Part shown: positions 61,367 to 64,000 of the stretch, piece after piece
Position numbering within the stretch: position 1 is the first letter of the stretch
How the letters are laid out: every line of letters begins with the position of its first letter
From: JAQVOO01 sp964524755
Lineage (GTDB): Bacteria; Spirochaetota; Spirochaetia; Sphaerochaetales; Sphaerochaetaceae
Direction of reading: 5' to 3'
Length of the DNA: 64,000 nucleotides
Assembly: GCA_964524755.1 (NCBI GenBank)
Contig: CAZGDR010000001.1
Location: 46,294-110,293 of the forward strand
Notes under the pieces: generated by a model
Databases searched by the model: none
What the model was told of the DNA's origin: nothing
The model's input: only the letters and a program-made list of their open reading frames with translations
Program-made: the position numbers and the translations under genes

Positions 61367-63487
61367 ATGACAGTTCCGTATGATTTCGCAAACCAGTTGA
61401 TATCAGATATTTATGGCTGTAACTGTTTCAATGAAGCCGTTATGAAAAAATTACTACCCGCGAATATATATCAAGAACTGCAACAAATCCAACATGGTGA
61501 TAAAGACCTAACCCCTGAAGTGGCCGAGACAGTAGCGTCAGCCATGAAACAATGGGCTTTAGAAAAGGGCGCTACCCATTATAGTCATTGGTTCCAGCCA
61601 TTAACTGGCTCAACAGCCGAAAAGCATGACTCTTTTTTGAACATCAGTAGTACAGGCCAGATCTTTATGGAGTTTTCCGGTAAAGAGTTATTACAAGGTG
61701 AACCTGATGCCTCTTCTTTTCCTAACGGTGGCTTACGGGCCACGTTTGAAGCTCGTGGTTATACTGCTTGGGATACCTCCTCTCCCGCTTTTATCAAAGA
61801 GACAGAGGGGGTAAAAACTTTCTATATCCCTACGGCTTTCTTCTCGTATAATGGTCAAGCTCTCGATAAAAAAGTCCCGCTGTTGCGTTCATGTGATGCT
61901 GTTGAAAGACAAACTCTGCGCTTGCTACGCGCATTTGGGCATGAAGGTAACCACGTGACGGTTTCAGTAGGACCAGAACAAGAATATTTTTTAGTTGATC
62001 GTACATTCTACGAACAGCGTTTAGATCTACGGTTAACGGGAAGAACCCTGTTTGGCAATCTAGCTGCTAAAGGTCAGGAATTAAATGATCACTATTTTGG
62101 TTCAATCAGTGACCGGTTAACTGTCTTCATGAACGAGCTCAACTATGAACTTTGGAAAGTTGGGATTCCCTCGAAAACACAACATAAAGAGGTTGCACCG
62201 GGGCAATTTGAAGTCGCAGCCATCTACGACATTGCTAATGTTGCTACCGACCGGAACCAGCTTCTGATGCGTATTTTAAAATCTGTAGCTCGGCGCCATG
62301 GCATGAAAGCTCTCCTCCATGAGAAACCATTTGCTGGTGTCAACGGGTCTGGTAAACATAATAACTGGTCAATATCCAACGATCAGGGGCAAAATCTACT
62401 GACTCCAGGCGAAAGCCCAGAAGAAAACCTATTATTCTTGCTCCTCTTAACCTGTTGGGTCAAGGCTGTAGATCTGTACGCTCCCCTCTTACGGGCTAGT
62501 GCAGCTGTGGCGGGTAATGATCACAGACTAGGACAAGATGAGGCGCCTCCAGCTATTATTTCAATGTATCTAGGCGAACAGCTCACTGAAATCTTAGAAC
62601 ATCTAACCTCTAATACGCCCTATACCAAGCGGGATGGAGAAATTCTAAAGGTTGGGGTAAATGCCCTACCTGGTTTGCCAAAAGATATGACTGACAGGAA
62701 CCGGACTTCTCCTCTAGCATTTACCGGAAATAAGTTTGAATTCAGAATGGTGGGTTCCTCTCAATCTTTAGCTGGACCAAATACGATGATTAATGCCGCT
62801 GTGGCTGATATTTTTGATGAGGTCGCCACTCGCCTAGAAAAAGCTAAAGATGTGAAAGCTGAGGCTATTACCCTCATTAAAGAGATGTATGCAGATCATA
62901 AGCGTATTGTCTTTAACGGAAATGGCTATTCACAAGATTGGGTTGAAGAGGCTAAACGGCGTGGTTTGCCCAATATCCCCAACACCATAGCAGCTTTACA
63001 ATATCTTGTGCACCCAGAGTATGTTGAGATGTTCATTCGTCATGGTATTTTCTCACGCGAAGAGCTTGAATCACGTCTTGAGGTATATTTAGAGATTTAT
63101 AGTAAACAGATCAATATTGAAGCTGGTGTTATGGTGGAAATGGCCCGACGCAGTATTGTTCCGGCTGTAACTCGGTATGTCTCAGAATTATGTGATGATA
63201 TTAAGAGTCAGCAAGAGATTGGTTTCGAAACTGAAGAACTAGAAAAGATCGCGGGTCTTCTCTCAAAAGAACTCAACGCAACAATCAAAGCTAGTGATGC
63301 CCTCCATATCGCAATTGCAGAGGCTCTCTCATTGGCCGGTGATCCCTTAGCTCAAGCTGAATTCTACCATGAGAAGGTTATCAAAGAAATGGCGAATTTA
63401 CGCTTCCATGCTGATATGCTTGAAACCTATACTGATAAACAAGCTTGGCCATTCCCAGGATACGAAGAATTATTATTTAAATTATAA
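61367..63487 (+). CDS. glnN: glutamine synthetase type III (GlnN)
   Basis: Assimilates ammonia onto glutamate. 706 residues, the length of GSIII dodecamers, against about 450 for GlnA. SVGPEQEYFLVD (metal-binding Glu), FAGVNGSGKHNNWSI and FRMVGSSQSLAGPNT are the GSIII versions of the catalytic motifs. No adenylylation-site tyrosine region of GSI type is evident. GGAGGGAGGAG before ATG 61367 sets the start. Monocistronic, with its own terminator. Confidence 0.95.
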   Translation: MTVPYDFANQLISDIYGCNCFNEAVMKKLLPANIYQELQQIQHGDKDLTPEVAETVASAMKQWALEKGATHYSHWFQPLTGSTAEKHDSFLNISSTGQIFMEFSGKELLQGEPDASSFPNGGLRATFEARGYTAWDTSSPAFIKETEGVKTFYIPTAFFSYNGQALDKKVPLLRSCDAVERQTLRLLRAFGHEGNHVTVSVGPEQEYFLVDRTFYEQRLDLRLTGRTLFGNLAAKGQELNDHYFGSISDRLTVFMNELNYELWKVGIPSKTQHKEVAPGQFEVAAIYDIANVATDRNQLLMRILKSVARRHGMKALLHEKPFAGVNGSGKHNNWSISNDQGQNLLTPGESPEENLLFLLLLTCWVKAVDLYAPLLRASAAVAGNDHRLGQDEAPPAIISMYLGEQLTEILEHLTSNTPYTKRDGEILKVGVNALPGLPKDMTDRNRTSPLAFTGNKFEFRMVGSSQSLAGPNTMINAAVADIFDEVATRLEKAKDVKAEAITLIKEMYADHKRIVFNGNGYSQDWVEEAKRRGLPNIPNTIAALQYLVHPEYVEMFIRHGIFSREELESRLEVYLEIYSKQINIEAGVMVEMARRSIVPAVTRYVSELCDDIKSQQEIGFETEELEKIAGLLSKELNATIKASDALHIAIAEALSLAGDPLAQAEFYHEKVIKEMANLRFHADMLETYTDKQAWPFPGYEELLFKL

Positions 63488-63508
63488 TAGAACAGTCCTG
63501 ATTCATAC

Positions 63509-63540
63509 GCCCTTAACAGATTATCTTTAAGGGCTTTTTC
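63509..63540 (+). terminator. Rho-independent terminator of glnN
   Basis: GCCCTTAA (63509-63516) pairs with TTAAGGGC (63527-63534), followed by TTTTTC. Confidence 0.9.
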
Positions 63541-64000
63541 TCCAAAAGATTACTCACTACTTGGCAAATAGGTTCTGCCTCTAAAATAATAAACGAATCA
63601 CGTAAACCCACCACAAGTAATTTTTTGACATTCTTACTGTTTTCATATTTGCTTAGGAACATCTCTTTTGACAAAACACCGCATTGGAGCAAATCCTATT
63701 TTGTACGTAATTTCTCCAGTTACTAGTGATAATAATTATTTTAGAGAGTTACAGGATCAAGATGTACGTTTTTGTCATCTAATTTTTATGTTGGAAAATA
63801 TAACTGAAATGCTTGATAAGTACCATAGAAACTATGATTTTAAAAGTTGATAGACCACTAATGCGATATGCATATAATATATTTCTAGCTATACTTCTAT
63901 AACATATACATATTGTTTCTATAGATAAATAAAGTGGATAGATATACATACACATCTTTCAGACATAATTTCACTATCTTTATCTATTGTTACAACATCG
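63541..64000. other. AT-rich region without a convincing gene at window end
   Basis: About 460 AT-rich bases follow the glnN terminator. One open frame, 63668-63850 on the plus strand, would start at TTG and encode 60 residues (ILYVISPVTSDNN in its middle) without a ribosome-binding site or recognised family. Its alpha/beta spacing faintly recalls the start of a receiver domain, which is not enough to call a gene or remnant. No tRNA or repeat array is visible. Confidence 0.5.

Noticed and set aside
63668..63850. 60-codon frame as a receiver-domain fragment
   Set aside because: TTG start, no ribosome-binding site, no conserved aspartates in place and no neighbour to which it could belong.
1..64000. 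Mobile elements, CRISPR arrays, prophage, tRNA genes
   Set aside because: No transposase or integrase genes, no regularly spaced repeats, no target duplications and no tRNA T-loop or anticodon patterns were found on either strand by reading.

Overview
The window is a gene-dense stretch of an AT-leaning bacterial chromosome with nearly all DNA coding, short gaps, no tRNA, rRNA, CRISPR array or insertion sequence that I can see. Gene content and order point to a spirochaete (Spirochaetota, probably the Treponema/Sphaerochaeta side). The chain rpsB-tsf-frr-uppS-cdsA-dxr-rseP is the Treponema order. Other pointers are a bacterial XPB helicase with its partner protein, a pair of EF-G-type GTPases, a type III glutamine synthetase and a solute-binding protein whose leader ends in the GGAKEE style common in that group. 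The genus is an inference.

Layout. 1-6.5 kb: zinc/cadmium P-type ATPase, EF-G and an EF-G-like paralogue. 6.5-13.1 kb: trmB and mfd, an IMPase-family phosphatase, then an ACT-protein/NTPase/YhhQ operon. 13.3-22.2 kb: nrdR, an HD dNTPase, then aroK-aroC-XPB-XPB partner, closed by a convergent aroDE fusion. 22.3-31.5 kb: ABC-F ATPase, maf, and the translation/envelope operon rpsB to rseP. 31.5-37.2 kb, minus strand: rpsF-ssb-rpsR-DUF2232-rplI-dnaB, a 30-codon bS22-like ribosomal gene missed by length cut-offs, and a PfoR-type membrane protein. 37.4-44.2 kb: murD, femX-like, metG, hflK-hflC. 44.2-49.6 kb: a candidate structured RNA, a Fur/PerR regulator, a YbaY-like lipoprotein, argG, a SmtB-type ArsR regulator, a beta-hydroxyacid dehydrogenase and citrate synthase. 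49.6-64 kb: aconitase, MFS transporter, DUF212, an amino-acid ABC transporter, HlyIII, RsmB/F-like methyltransferase, DUF362 ferredoxin, a small membrane protein, a Rep-like helicase and glnN, then about 500 bases without a convincing gene.

Three regulatory themes stand out. (1) Several genes with no Shine-Dalgarno sequence (metG, murD, arsR, an MFS gene, DUF212, hlyIII, an rsm-like gene, probably mfd and a membrane protein) have a sigma70-type promoter with an exact 17-base spacer and a -10 box only 6-10 bases before the start codon, which predicts leaderless or nearly leaderless mRNAs. (2) ARG-box-like palindromes lie at the promoters of argG and of the amino-acid ABC transporter, predicting joint control by an ArgR encoded elsewhere. 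(3) The ArsR protein at 46.9 kb carries the alpha-5 zinc-site motif and the ATPase promoter at position 30-80 carries an ArsR/SmtB-like inverted repeat, predicting control in trans. Gene starts were moved from the longest reading frame wherever a ribosome-binding site or promoter decided it.
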